64,000 nt of DNA from an uncultured Bacteroides sp. (GCA_900766005.1 CAAFTU010000109.1:1-64000); one strand, 5' to 3'; shown: positions 8,640 through 18,363, counted from the stretch's first letter. Notes: generated from the sequence alone by a model not told the origin. A program made the numbers and translations.

Positions 8640-8685
8640 GCAAAGATAGGCACCTTTACACGAAGTGCCTATCAGATTTGTTTCA
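8640..8685 (-). promoter_or_regulatory. Regulated promoter of the GH32-MFS unit
   Basis: On the minus strand TGAAACA (8679-8685) is followed by ATAGGCA and ends in CCTATCTTTGC, whose TATCTTTG (8641-8648) is a -7 element. From the first T of TGAAACA to the C after TTTG is exactly 46 nt, the same as at the susC and MFS promoters. A perfect 9-bp inverted repeat, GATAGGCAC (8645-8653) and GTGCCTATC (8665-8673), spans the core; it could be an operator or a terminator for the upstream genes. Confidence 0.7.
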
Positions 8686-8724
8686 AGGTGTCATAGAAAT
8701 GTTACATATACATTTTTTGCGTAA

Positions 8725-10254
8725 TTATTTCCATATATTGTTTAAGACACGTACTTTGGCAGCCAGCACATTAGGTCCAATATTCAAGCAGTTGTATATA
8801 CTACGTGGAAAAACAATGTTGGTTTGGCACATAGAACCATTTTCGGTAAAAACTTCTACAGATGACTGATCAACAAATATATCCAGTACCATTTTATTGC
8901 CTTCTGTATAAAAAGGAGATTTAATGGAGGGAATTAGAAAATTAGTTGAAAAATCAAATTTACCCGTAGCCCCTGTACGTCGGGTTACAAATTTCTGAGT
9001 AGAAGCACTGATAAACATTTCTAAATATTCGCCGCTTTCATTGCTTATGGAGAATGTTCCATCTTTCGTGATATCTACTTCTAATCGAAGTTGGTAAGGA
9101 CCGTTCATATTCAGAGTTCCCTCAGGTGATACTTCTTTCCATTCTCCTGCGATGGTATTGATTTCTTCTACTACTGTATTGGCCAGTAATGGTTTTCCTG
9201 CATATTCTATCAGTTTCAGTTCACGGGGTAAGGTCATGGCTGATCGCCAGGGTGAAACTGGTACTACACCGGCGTAGCTCCAGTTGTTCATCCAACCGAT
9301 GAGTATATGTCTGTCTGCCACATTGCTCCAGGTTACACCGGCATAGTTATCCATACCATAATCTAACCATAAAGGATATTCACGTGAATCTGCTGTAAAT
9401 GTAATGCCGTCAAAATCTCCAATGAAATATTGAGTTCCCGAACCAGCAACTGGACCTCCGGGATTTACACTTACTAGCAATACCCATTTTTCATGTCCTT
9501 TATAATTCATGCGTAGCAAATCAGGACATTCCCATTGCCCACGATTACATGATACTACGTCCGTAGAGAAAGAACTGAGCTTTTTCCAGTTTTTCAAATC
9601 AGTTGACCCCCAAAATTCAATGGCATATTTCCATCCCATAGCCAGCGACATAATCCATTGTCTACTTTCTTCATGCCAAAACACTTTCGGGTCGCGAAAG
9701 TCTGGTTCAGAGTCATTGGTTATAATAGGATTCTGTGCATATTTGGTAAAAGTCTTTCCACCATCCGTACTATATGCTAAGTTCTGTTGCTGATGATTAC
9801 CACTTGAAGTATAGAGAGCAACCATTGTGTTTTCTCCAAAGCCAGCAGTATTGTTTTTATCGCATACAGCCGATCCCGAAAATATCATACCGTGTTCATC
9901 AGGTGTCAGAGCTACAGGATGTTCAGTCCATCGGATAAGATCTGTACTAGTGGCATGTCCCCAACTCAGATTCCCCCAATCGTTAGCGTGTGGATTGTAT
10001 TGGTAAAACAAATGATACACTCCATCCATATATACCATACCATTCGGATCGTTTATCCAGTTTTTTGCCGGAGTAAAGTGAATGAGCGGGCGAAACTGTT
10101 CGTTATATTCAGAGGTAGGCTCTTCCATGTCCGTGTTATCTTCCGTTTCCACAGAAGGAAGTTCCGGTTGCATATCAAATTTATCATCGGCACAAGAAGA
10201 GACCGCCCATTGCATAATGCCTAAAGCTATCAAATAATATAATTTATTTTTCAT
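8725..10254 (-). CDS. GH32 fructanase, surface lipoprotein
   Basis: 509-aa lipoprotein with lipobox AVSSC (C21) followed by ADDKFD, an acidic stretch like the Bacteroides surface-export signal. GH32 catalytic sites are WINDPNG (66-72, D69), RDP (187-189) and ECPD (242-245). Placed 12 nt after the susE-like gene, it matches the position of a surface endo-fructanase in known Bacteroides levan loci, cutting polymer into oligomers for SusC import. The endo mode and the surface location are inferred from anchor and context, not from catalytic residues. Confidence 0.92.
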   Translation of the reverse strand: MKNKLYYLIALGIMQWAVSSCADDKFDMQPELPSVETEDNTDMEEPTSEYNEQFRPLIHFTPAKNWINDPNGMVYMDGVYHLFYQYNPHANDWGNLSWGHATSTDLIRWTEHPVALTPDEHGMIFSGSAVCDKNNTAGFGENTMVALYTSSGNHQQQNLAYSTDGGKTFTKYAQNPIITNDSEPDFRDPKVFWHEESRQWIMSLAMGWKYAIEFWGSTDLKNWKKLSSFSTDVVSCNRGQWECPDLLRMNYKGHEKWVLLVSVNPGGPVAGSGTQYFIGDFDGITFTADSREYPLWLDYGMDNYAGVTWSNVADRHILIGWMNNWSYAGVVPVSPWRSAMTLPRELKLIEYAGKPLLANTVVEEINTIAGEWKEVSPEGTLNMNGPYQLRLEVDITKDGTFSISNESGEYLEMFISASTQKFVTRRTGATGKFDFSTNFLIPSIKSPFYTEGNKMVLDIFVDQSSVEVFTENGSMCQTNIVFPRSIYNCLNIGPNVLAAKVRVLNNIWK

Positions 10255-10266
10255 GATTCAATACGA

Positions 10267-11766
10267 TTATCGGGTTTTTAAATATTCCAAAGAGTTCTTG
10301 GCTAATTTCAGTACATTATCTTGATAAACATTATTCTGAGGATAAGCACTTATATCGGGAGTGCCGTCTGGGTTTCTCATAGAGAATTCACAGCCACCAT
10401 TACCTATACAGAGTATTGTTCCTTCAAATTCAGTATTTCCCGGTTGTGCTTCCCATACATTCAGTTGAGATACCCAATCAATCTGTGAATCCCATGTTCC
10501 CAATGGATATATACCATATTGGCTTGTCAGCATGTTATAACATGCCTCCTCCTGATTACCTAATCCTGTAAGGATAGTTGGCAAATTGAAGAATAGACAG
10601 TTATGGTCTTCTGTCCATCCAGCACCTTTAAAAGTAATTAGCTTGGTGCGGGCATTGCTTATGACATCCAGCCCTTTATAGATGGGATGAGAAGAAAAAT
10701 CTTTTTTAAACTTGCTGCCAGGATGTAGCTGTACTGCCATAGCCCAAACATCGCCATTCCACCCTCCCTTTCCTGCAACGATAGATCGGTCATTGTTGCG
10801 AAGCAGTTCACCGTCTATACGTCCAAGATTAGTAATATATGGAACTGCATGACTCCATAACAATAGATTACCTCCATCCATATACCATTGTTTGATAGCA
10901 GGCAATGCATTCAATGCTGCTTGCGGCATATTCCATACAGTTTCTTCATTAACGCCTTCCAAATCCCGCAGCCAGAAAAGTACGCGGTAAGACTGTAATT
11001 GGTTTACAGAGGTTATATTCCCGAAATATACATATTCAGCAGACGGATATTCGTTTTTCAACCATAACCAGGCAGAGGCCTCGTCGTCATCACCTTGTTG
11101 GAGCAAATCTTCAGGAGTGGCATATTCACTTAAAAAACCGATGGCTGTCTTGCCTATTTTTAAAGTAACGGTTGTTGTCAAAGAATTACCTTTTGCATTG
11201 TTAGCTGTAAGCGAAGCCTGCCAAATTTCGTCTACTGTTACATCCGATATTAGAAAACTTGCAGTGTTAGGTTCCAATGTCTCACGAACAGTCCGAATTC
11301 CGTTAGTGGCTTCCAGCAATATACTTTCTGCATCGACAGCTTTGTTCCATTCCAATCGTATATCATATCCTCCTTCCTTCTCTACCTGTGCCATAATAAC
11401 ACCGGTTATCTGCTCTGCTCCTTCCCGCATATATTTTTTTACTATTCCATTGGAAAAATTGAATCCATCTGTCAGTTTGAAAACATACGTGTATTCTATA
11501 TTCGTTTCTACAGACTTGTGTATATACCGATTACCTTCTATCAATTCGCTTCCTGCCTTAGTTCCGTCTGCATAAAGCATCACTTGCATTTTGAAGTTGT
11601 CATTTTCCGGCCATGTCCAAATATAATCGCTGCCATTTGATTCACCATCAATGGACTCTGCTGTTAATGATGCTATTTTTACATTTTCTCTCTCAATATC
11701 TTTGTCTTGACAAGCTTGCATTGCAAGTAAGAATAATCCAAATAGTATATAAGAATTTTTTTTCAT
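10267..11766 (-). CDS. SusE-position surface glycan-binding lipoprotein (DUF4960-like C terminus)
   Basis: 499-aa lipoprotein, lipobox AMQAC (C19) followed by QDKDIE. The N-terminal half is Ig-like beta sandwich; the C-terminal half, from about residue 210 (ATPEDLLQQGDDDEASAWLW) to the end, resembles the DUF4960 domain of fructan-binding proteins such as the one in the B. thetaiotaomicron levan locus. It carries many exposed tryptophans typical of glycan contact. It follows susD by 30 nt and precedes the GH32 lipoprotein by 12 nt, so all are one transcript. Role: surface capture of fructan, inferred. Confidence 0.8.
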   Translation of the reverse strand: MKKNSYILFGLFLLAMQACQDKDIERENVKIASLTAESIDGESNGSDYIWTWPENDNFKMQVMLYADGTKAGSELIEGNRYIHKSVETNIEYTYVFKLTDGFNFSNGIVKKYMREGAEQITGVIMAQVEKEGGYDIRLEWNKAVDAESILLEATNGIRTVRETLEPNTASFLISDVTVDEIWQASLTANNAKGNSLTTTVTLKIGKTAIGFLSEYATPEDLLQQGDDDEASAWLWLKNEYPSAEYVYFGNITSVNQLQSYRVLFWLRDLEGVNEETVWNMPQAALNALPAIKQWYMDGGNLLLWSHAVPYITNLGRIDGELLRNNDRSIVAGKGGWNGDVWAMAVQLHPGSKFKKDFSSHPIYKGLDVISNARTKLITFKGAGWTEDHNCLFFNLPTILTGLGNQEEACYNMLTSQYGIYPLGTWDSQIDWVSQLNVWEAQPGNTEFEGTILCIGNGGCEFSMRNPDGTPDISAYPQNNVYQDNVLKLAKNSLEYLKTR

Positions 11767-11796
11767 GGTTGTGACTTGTTATATAAAATCATAAAA

Positions 11797-13530
11797 TTAA
11801 TAACCTTTGTTCTGTACATAGAGTCCTGGAACATAATACAACTGATTGTAAGGTACTGGATAGAATTCATTCTTTTCCGGAGTATAATATGCGTCGCTAT
11901 AATATTGCGCATAGCTTTGCCCATCGTAAGAAACGGTCTTTTCTGATTTAAAGTAATCGTTAAGAGTTTTAGATGCAATACCCCAACGTTTCAGGTCGAA
12001 GTATCTGCCGTTTTCCATAGCGAGTTCCAGACGTCGCTCCCAGCGCAGACATTTTCGAGCCGTTTCTTTATCCTTGAAATATGTGTCCGGATAAATGGCT
12101 ATTTCGCATTGTTCTGCAGCATATGCAATGTGCTTGGTTATAGAATTGGCTGCACGCTGGCGTATATCGTTGATGATAGTCTTGGCTTCTGATAAGCGAT
12201 TCATTTCAATAAGTGCTTCTGCACGCATCAGCATTACGTCTGAATATCGGAATATGTAATCATTCATGGCAAAAGCCTGCCAGGAACCGTCGTATGTTTC
12301 ACCTTTTGAGCGTTGCGGTACTTCTTTCATAGAAGTATAGTATCCATATGTGTTGGGAGTTCTGGAATTTTCCTTAGTGAGTGTGTAGGCTTCTTCATAT
12401 TTGTAAGGGAAGGTAGGCATACCTACTGTATGGAACAAACGTGGATCCCATTTCTGCGCAGTTACTACACCATTTATCGGATAAGCAGTTTCATCGTTAT
12501 AATGGTCAAACATCGGAAGTCCGTTTTCAGTCTTAAAAGCATTTACGAGATTCTGCGACGGTTTATGAAAATCCCATCCACAAGACCAGATTCCCCAACA
12601 ACCATTCAGCATATTCGACCAATTGGCCCGACCAAATTTTGTATTATCATCTGCATAATCAGAACATTGTACAGCAAAAATGGATTCTTTGCTATTTTTA
12701 TACTCCGGCAAGAAAATATCGCCAAAATCTTCCAGATAATCATATTTTGAAGCTTTAACTATATCAGTGTACTCCACAACCTTCTGCATGAACTCCTGAT
12801 TAATATGATCAACTCCATTAGTTGATTCATATCCATCACCCCATGCCAGTGTCAGATAACATTTTGCTAAATAAGCAGCTGCAGCTATCTTATGCACTCT
12901 ACCGCCATCTTTCTGTTCCTCTGGCAATACATCATATGCGGCTTTAAAATCATTAATGATTCTGTCAAATAGCTGATAATATGTAAATTCATCGTTTCTG
13001 ATTTGTTCGTGTGAACCTTCTTCCACCGTTTTTTCATCTATCCAAGGTACCTGACGGAACATCGTTACTAACTTAAAATAGCTATGAGCACGCAAAAATT
13101 TCACTTCACCTATCCGGATGTTTTTAGTGACAGTGCCAAGTTGGGCATCTCCATATTGCTCCAAAGACATCAACGCACGGTTACAGCGCGAAATGTTGCA
13201 ATACAAGCGATACCATAATTCATCCAATTCACCTGGAGTGGAGGTTAAAGTAGACCAAATTTCCATTGGATGATAACCTGTATCTGTAGTACCTGAACCT
13301 CCTTTTAAGCAGTCGTCGGATGATACATCGCCATAAGGCCATAAATTGAACGGATAAGTGTACCAGCAATTTCCTAACATGGCATATGCGGCAGTTACCA
13401 TTTCATCAGGACGAGAAAAAGCGATATCGTCATCAATTACTCCACTGGGGGCTACATCAATGAAATTATCACAACTACTGAAGAGTATACCAAAAGTAAA
13501 AATAAGATATGTAATAAAGTACTTTTTCAT
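11797..13530 (-). CDS. susD: SusD/RagB-family nutrient-binding lipoprotein
   Basis: 577 aa, lipobox LFSSC (C20) followed by DNFIDVAP, the classic SusD start. The N-terminal TPR-like helices (YYQLFDRIINDFKAAYDVLP), the C-terminal RYSDVMLMRAEALIEMN and the ending FYPVPYNQLYYVPGLYVQN are all typical. SusD forms the lid on the SusC channel and binds the glycan at the cell surface. It starts 24 nt after susC. The symbol is a family name; substrate is inferred as fructan from the two GH32 genes in the locus. Confidence 0.93.
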   Translation of the reverse strand: MKKYFITYLIFTFGILFSSCDNFIDVAPSGVIDDDIAFSRPDEMVTAAYAMLGNCWYTYPFNLWPYGDVSSDDCLKGGSGTTDTGYHPMEIWSTLTSTPGELDELWYRLYCNISRCNRALMSLEQYGDAQLGTVTKNIRIGEVKFLRAHSYFKLVTMFRQVPWIDEKTVEEGSHEQIRNDEFTYYQLFDRIINDFKAAYDVLPEEQKDGGRVHKIAAAAYLAKCYLTLAWGDGYESTNGVDHINQEFMQKVVEYTDIVKASKYDYLEDFGDIFLPEYKNSKESIFAVQCSDYADDNTKFGRANWSNMLNGCWGIWSCGWDFHKPSQNLVNAFKTENGLPMFDHYNDETAYPINGVVTAQKWDPRLFHTVGMPTFPYKYEEAYTLTKENSRTPNTYGYYTSMKEVPQRSKGETYDGSWQAFAMNDYIFRYSDVMLMRAEALIEMNRLSEAKTIINDIRQRAANSITKHIAYAAEQCEIAIYPDTYFKDKETARKCLRWERRLELAMENGRYFDLKRWGIASKTLNDYFKSEKTVSYDGQSYAQYYSDAYYTPEKNEFYPVPYNQLYYVPGLYVQNKGY

Positions 13531-13554
13531 AATTGATTTTTTTAATAGTAAATA

Positions 13555-16500
13555 TTAGAATCCAAGTTGTATACCAAAGGATACAGAAGTCGATAAAGGA
13601 TATGCCCAGTTGGGATTTTCCGGATCAGGACAAGTAAGACTCTTACTCTTGATAGTCAGGAGATTTTGTCCTGATAAGTAGATACGGGCACTGCTCATTT
13701 TGAATTTCGATAGAAAATCAGACGGCACATTATAACCTACCTGTAGGGTACGTAGTTTCAGATAAGACCCATTTTCAACAAAATAGCTGGAAGCTCTGCC
13801 CTCATCACCGGTATTATTTGTTGTCAGAGCAGGAATTGTAGAACCAGTGTTGTCTGGTGTCCAGGCTCCTAATAAACGGCTGCCCTTGTTTGAACCGGCA
13901 TCGGTCAAACTCCAGAAGTCTGTTTGGAATTTTTGATTATTGTATACATCCTGACCACATACTCCTTGCCAAAACATGGTTAAATCAAAATTTTTGTAAT
14001 TCAACTCGATGTTCAAACCATAAGAAAATGCAGGAACTGGATTGAAAATCCAAGTCTGGTCATCTGCATTGATTACTCCGTTGCCATCTAAATCTGCATA
14101 TTTTAATCCACCTACTCGGGCATTATCTTGTCCTGATGCCAGCACTTCTTCTTTGTTCTGATAGAGTCCATCTACGACATAACCTACAATGGATCCATAA
14201 GGTACACCGGCTTCAACCAGATTTTCCTTAGTAGTATGTGCATAAGAGCCAGTGGCTGAAGAAGGCAAATAAGTAACCTTGTTGCGGAAAAAATCCAAGT
14301 TGGCATTTACATTATATCCTAATCCGCATTTTAATTGGTTACGGTAGCCTACGCTAAACTCCATACCCCAGTTTCTAAGCGAGGGGCCATTAGACCAAGA
14401 TGCGCCACCTTCACCCATAGCACCCAAATAAGCTGGTGAAATAAGCATATCTTCCACATCTTTAATATATCCGTCTACAGTACCATACAGACTGTTTTTA
14501 AAGAAAGAAAAATCAAGACCGAAGTTATACTGTTTGGCTGTTTCCCATTTCAGATTATTGTTAGCCGACTGGCTGGTACGGAAACCGGATGGAAAAGTAC
14601 CAGAATATTGCAAATACAAATCGTATGCTGTAGATGTAACGCGGTCTGAACCGTAATCGGCTACAAAGATTGAATAACGGGCAGTGTTAGAGATAGCCTG
14701 ATTACCGGTAGCTCCCCAGGAAGCACGCAGTTTCAAGTCATCTATCCAGGACTGATTTAGCAATTTGGAAAGGCGGTAACCTAAAGTTACTGCAGGGAAA
14801 GTACCGTAACGATTATTTTTTCCGAAGCGGCTGGAACCATCTCGACGAATAGTGAATGAAGCCAAAATCAGGTCATCCCAATTATAGTCAACTTTTCCGA
14901 AGAACGAAACTAGTGCATATCCGTTTTTGATACCTGTAGCTTTCTGTATACCTGTTGAGGCATCCGGCCACATATAATCAGGAGTTTCTATAGCAAACCC
15001 TTCCGTATGACCTGACATATCCACTCTACTCTGTTTAAACAATTCCATACCTGCCAATACTGTGAATGAATGGTCTTCACCAATCTTGAAATTATAATTG
15101 GCAGTATTGGTCCACGTCCATTTCATGTCATTGGCTTGAGATACAGTAGTTGTTGCCTTGTCATTATTGACAATGTCAGAATGGAATGTATACCCTATGG
15201 AGTGTATAAAGGCTGCATCGTAATCCAAACCGAAATTAGATCGCAATACCAAACCATTTAAAGGCTTTATATCTATGTAGGCGTTTCCGAACAGACGCCA
15301 TACCTCCAAACGGTTGTCTCTGTTATGATAGAGTTCGCGCAGAGGATTCTGACGGTCGCTCATACCGCCTACCGGACCTGCAAAGGTTTCACCATCTATT
15401 TCATAAACGGGTACGGTCGGAGCCATTTTTAACGCATTCTCCATAGGGGAAGAATTTACTTGGTTAGTATATGTTACAGTAAAATTTTCACCTACACTGA
15501 CTAGTTTGTTTATATGGTATACAGAATTCATACGGGCTGACAGATTCTCGAAATCTGTATATTTCAGAATACCCGTATTCTTTTTATAACCTAAAGAGAA
15601 CATGGAAGAGCGCTTATCGGTGGCATGTGACAGTGAAATGTCGTACATCTGTGAGAATCCCACTCGTGAAATGTTATTCAGCCAGTCGGTATTGGAACAT
15701 TTCATTGTCTTTTTGCTGTTGATGTAACCATCATACATACCGTTTACGATATAGTTTTGATATTTACCGGTTTGGGGATTATAGGCTGAGATTTCCATTC
15801 CCTTCTTGGCATTCAAGTTCAAACCATAGTTGCTGGCATAAGCCACAGGATCTATACCATCATTCAAAGCCGCTTGAGCCATAGCGGTGGCGTATTCCGG
15901 AGTATTACATAACTCCATCATAGACTGTGGAGTATAGAACTGGGCAGTGAGGTTGGTAGAAAAGTCTACTTTAACCTTTTTGCTTCCTTTCTTGCCTTGC
16001 TTGGTAGTAATGATGATGACACCATTTGCTGCACGAGAACCATAGATACTGGCTGATGCAGCATCTTTCAAAACCTGCATACTTTCAATGTCATTGGTGT
16101 TGAGTGAATTGAGAGTAGCTGTTGTAGGTACGCCATCTATTACATACAACGGATCTTGTGAGGAGTTGAATGAACCTATACCTCGGATACGTACCGTACC
16201 GGAACCACTTGGTGAACCATCAGAAGTAATGGTCATACCAGCCACTTTACCTTGCAAAGCTTTCATAGGGTCTGGACTGGATACTGTTTTTAATGCATCA
16301 GTTGATACAACGGAAACAGAACCTGTCAGATCCGCTTTTCTCTGTGTTGTATATCCAGTCACCACCACTTCATTCAGCATTTGCGAATCCTCCGCCAGTT
16401 CTATGCGTAGAATAGGTTGTGCTTTGACAATGACGGTCTGAAAACCGATGTAAGAAATAGATAGTTCTGAACCCTGAGTTACGTTCAGGGTGAAATTACC

Positions 16501-16686
16501 ATCAATGTCGGTAATGGCTCCATTGTTTTCAGAACCCACTTCCACAACGGAAGCTCCGATAACTGAGTGTCCTGTGGATTTCTCCACTACTGTACCTTTT
16601 ACAGAAATTTGCTGTGCATGCAACATCATCCCCATAAAAAGTGCTACTAAAAAAGTGCATGTTTTAAAGCAGATGTCTTTCATCAT
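13555..16686 (-). CDS. susC: SusC/RagA-family TonB-dependent outer membrane transporter
   Basis: 1043 aa. A signal peptide ends MMLHAQ, followed by a carboxypeptidase-regulatory-like sandwich (about 27-100, GTVVEKSTGHSVIGASVVEV), a plug domain (about 115-235, with ALQGKVAGM and DPLYVIDGVP) and a 22-strand barrel ending in F (SVSFGIQLGF). It imports oligosaccharides in a TonB-dependent way together with SusD. First gene of a four-gene transcript; its promoter (16756-16801) shares the 46-nt module with two others in the locus. Fructan as substrate is inferred. Confidence 0.95.
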   Translation of the reverse strand: MMKDICFKTCTFLVALFMGMMLHAQQISVKGTVVEKSTGHSVIGASVVEVGSENNGAITDIDGNFTLNVTQGSELSISYIGFQTVIVKAQPILRIELAEDSQMLNEVVVTGYTTQRKADLTGSVSVVSTDALKTVSSPDPMKALQGKVAGMTITSDGSPSGSGTVRIRGIGSFNSSQDPLYVIDGVPTTATLNSLNTNDIESMQVLKDAASASIYGSRAANGVIIITTKQGKKGSKKVKVDFSTNLTAQFYTPQSMMELCNTPEYATAMAQAALNDGIDPVAYASNYGLNLNAKKGMEISAYNPQTGKYQNYIVNGMYDGYINSKKTMKCSNTDWLNNISRVGFSQMYDISLSHATDKRSSMFSLGYKKNTGILKYTDFENLSARMNSVYHINKLVSVGENFTVTYTNQVNSSPMENALKMAPTVPVYEIDGETFAGPVGGMSDRQNPLRELYHNRDNRLEVWRLFGNAYIDIKPLNGLVLRSNFGLDYDAAFIHSIGYTFHSDIVNNDKATTTVSQANDMKWTWTNTANYNFKIGEDHSFTVLAGMELFKQSRVDMSGHTEGFAIETPDYMWPDASTGIQKATGIKNGYALVSFFGKVDYNWDDLILASFTIRRDGSSRFGKNNRYGTFPAVTLGYRLSKLLNQSWIDDLKLRASWGATGNQAISNTARYSIFVADYGSDRVTSTAYDLYLQYSGTFPSGFRTSQSANNNLKWETAKQYNFGLDFSFFKNSLYGTVDGYIKDVEDMLISPAYLGAMGEGGASWSNGPSLRNWGMEFSVGYRNQLKCGLGYNVNANLDFFRNKVTYLPSSATGSYAHTTKENLVEAGVPYGSIVGYVVDGLYQNKEEVLASGQDNARVGGLKYADLDGNGVINADDQTWIFNPVPAFSYGLNIELNYKNFDLTMFWQGVCGQDVYNNQKFQTDFWSLTDAGSNKGSRLLGAWTPDNTGSTIPALTTNNTGDEGRASSYFVENGSYLKLRTLQVGYNVPSDFLSKFKMSSARIYLSGQNLLTIKSKSLTCPDPENPNWAYPLSTSVSFGIQLGF

Positions 16687-16755
16687 AAGTTATTTTTAAA
16701 AGTTAAACATGATCATAGTATCTATCAAGCAGCCATTTAGCTCTTGTTGTCTGTT

Positions 16756-16801
16756 GCAAAAATAGGGAGACTTTCATCGTTTGCCTATAAGAAATGTTTC
16801 A
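16756..16801 (-). promoter_or_regulatory. Regulated promoter of susC operon
   Basis: Minus strand: TGAAACA (16795-16801), ATAGGCA, then CCTATTTTTGC with -7 element TATTTTTG (16757-16764). The first T of TGAAACA to the last C spans 46 nt, as at 8640-8685 and 16985-17030. TGAAACA, ATAGGCA and CCTAT are at the same offsets as in the GH32 promoter. It lies 70 nt before the susC start. Confidence 0.75.
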
Positions 16802-16984
16802 GATGATAAGAAATATGATACAGCATAATTAATTGCACTTTTATCATTTTATAGAGATTTGAAGACGTAACAAAACAACAGAATGGATGAAACAAACAAT
16901 TCAATATGTATTCTTCATAATTTATTATTGGACTGGCAGCAAAAGCTACTTTATAATTCAATAGGTATCAAATATAACAGCAAT
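16802..16984. other. Divergent intergenic region of the fructan locus
   Basis: AT-rich sequence between the susC and MFS promoters, without a gene. No further copy of the TGAAACA module is apparent at the promoter spacing. Confidence 0.5.
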
Positions 16985-17030
16985 TGAAACAAATGTTTCA
17001 GCTACTAAATGAGAAACTGCTTATCTTTGC
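16985..17030 (+). promoter_or_regulatory. Regulated promoter of MFS-fructokinase operon
   Basis: TGAAACA (16985-16991) to the C ending TTATCTTTGC (17030) spans 46 nt, identical to the two minus-strand promoters. The -7 element is TATCTTTG (17022-17029). TGAAACA is part of a palindrome GAAACA-AA-TGTTTC (16986-16999). The ATAGGCA block of the other two promoters is not conserved here. Confidence 0.7.
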
Positions 17031-17077
17031 TGGTACGTTTAAACCCTGAAACTATAATAAAAACATATAGAATAATC

Positions 17078-17155
17078 ATGGAAAATATACAAGTTAGGTT
17101 TATGATTTCAAATCGTGTGACCCGCCGGTCCATCATCCATTGTTCTCATCATTAA
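17078..17155 (+). CDS. Possible 25-codon upstream ORF in the MFS leader
   Basis: An ATG at 17078 opens a 25-codon frame (MENIQVRFMISNRVTRRSII, then HCSHH) ending with TAA at 17153-17155, just before the ATGs of the MFS gene. It lies wholly within the predicted leader transcript. No homologue is recognised; it may be translated and affect MFS initiation, or be chance. Confidence 0.3.
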   Translation: MENIQVRFMISNRVTRRSIIHCSHH

Positions 17156-17166
17156 ATATGCAAATT

Positions 17167-18327
17167 ATGAATACAAACAAGAATTTTTACATGCGGCTTG
17201 TCCCGGTGATGCTTTGTTTCTTCGCCATGGGATTTGTCGATTTGGTAGGCATTGCCTCTAATTATGTCAAGGCCGATTTAGGGCTGAGTGATGCAGAAGC
17301 AAACCTCTTTCCCTCGCTGGTTTTCTTTTGGTTCCTGATCTTTTCAGTGCCCACCGGCATCTTGATGAACCGCATCGGACGGAAGCGAACCGTATTGCTC
17401 AGTTTGCTGGTAACTTTCGTGTCGCTAGTAGTGCCCATCTTTGGCGACAGTTACAGCATCATGCTACTGTCTTTCTCGCTGCTGGGCATCGGTAATGCCT
17501 TGATGCAGACTTCGCTAAACCCATTGCTGAGCAACATCATCACGGGCGAGAAATTAGCCAGTTCACTGACTTTCGGCCAATTTGTCAAGGCCATCGCTTC
17601 CTTCCTGGCCCCTTACATTGCCTTGTGGGGAAGTATGCAGGCCATTCCTACCTTCGGTTTAGGGTGGCGTGTCCTGTTCCCTGTCTATATGTGTGTGGCT
17701 GTGCTGGCCATAGCCTTACTGTCAGCAACCCCCATTGAAGAGGAAAGCCAGGACAAGGCATCCGGGTTCAAGGAATGTCTGACACTGCTAGGCAAACCGT
17801 TCATCCTGCTGTCCTTCATCGGTATCATGTGTCATGTGGGTATCGATGTGGGCACCAATACGACGGCTCCCAAAATTCTGATGGAACACCTGGGCATGAC
17901 TTTGGCCGAAGCCGGTTTTGCCACTAGTCTGTATTTCATTTTCCGCACCATCGGTTGTTTTCTGGGTGCCTTCATCCTGCAGCGCTGTTCTGCCAAGACC
18001 TTCTTTGCTTTCAGTGCCGTTGCGATGCTGGTTGCTATGGTGGGGTTATTTACTTTCCATTCCGAAGCCGTCATCTATGCCTGCATTGCCCTGATTGGTT
18101 TTGGCAATAGCAATGTATTTCCTATCGTCTTCTCGCAGGCCTTGCTGGCTTCTCCTCGCAAAAAAAATGAAGTGTCCGGTCTGATGATCATGGGTCTGTT
18201 TGGCGGAACAGTCTTCCCCTTGGCCATGGGTGTGGCCAGCGATGCGATGGGACAGAACGGCGCGGTGGCTGTGATGACTGCCGGTGTGCTGTATTTGTTG
18301 GTATATACACTGAAAATCAAAAAATAA
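17167..18327 (+). CDS. MFS sugar (probably fructose) permease, second copy
   Basis: 386-aa major facilitator, paralogue of the gene at 5536-6708, sharing MLCFFAMGFVDLVGIASNYV, MTLxEAGFATSLYFIFR and the C-terminal MIMGLFGGTVFP with few changes. In-frame ATGs at 17140 and 17158 exist; I favour 17167 because the product then starts like the paralogue (MNTNKNFYMRLVPVML). It is 36 nt before fructokinase and under a locus-type promoter, so it should bring fructose into the cytoplasm for phosphorylation. Confidence 0.88.
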   Translation: MNTNKNFYMRLVPVMLCFFAMGFVDLVGIASNYVKADLGLSDAEANLFPSLVFFWFLIFSVPTGILMNRIGRKRTVLLSLLVTFVSLVVPIFGDSYSIMLLSFSLLGIGNALMQTSLNPLLSNIITGEKLASSLTFGQFVKAIASFLAPYIALWGSMQAIPTFGLGWRVLFPVYMCVAVLAIALLSATPIEEESQDKASGFKECLTLLGKPFILLSFIGIMCHVGIDVGTNTTAPKILMEHLGMTLAEAGFATSLYFIFRTIGCFLGAFILQRCSAKTFFAFSAVAMLVAMVGLFTFHSEAVIYACIALIGFGNSNVFPIVFSQALLASPRKKNEVSGLMIMGLFGGTVFPLAMGVASDAMGQNGAVAVMTAGVLYLLVYTLKIKK

Positions 18328-18363
18328 TTGTTTATATTTACTCTCTCTTAAATCAAATAAACC

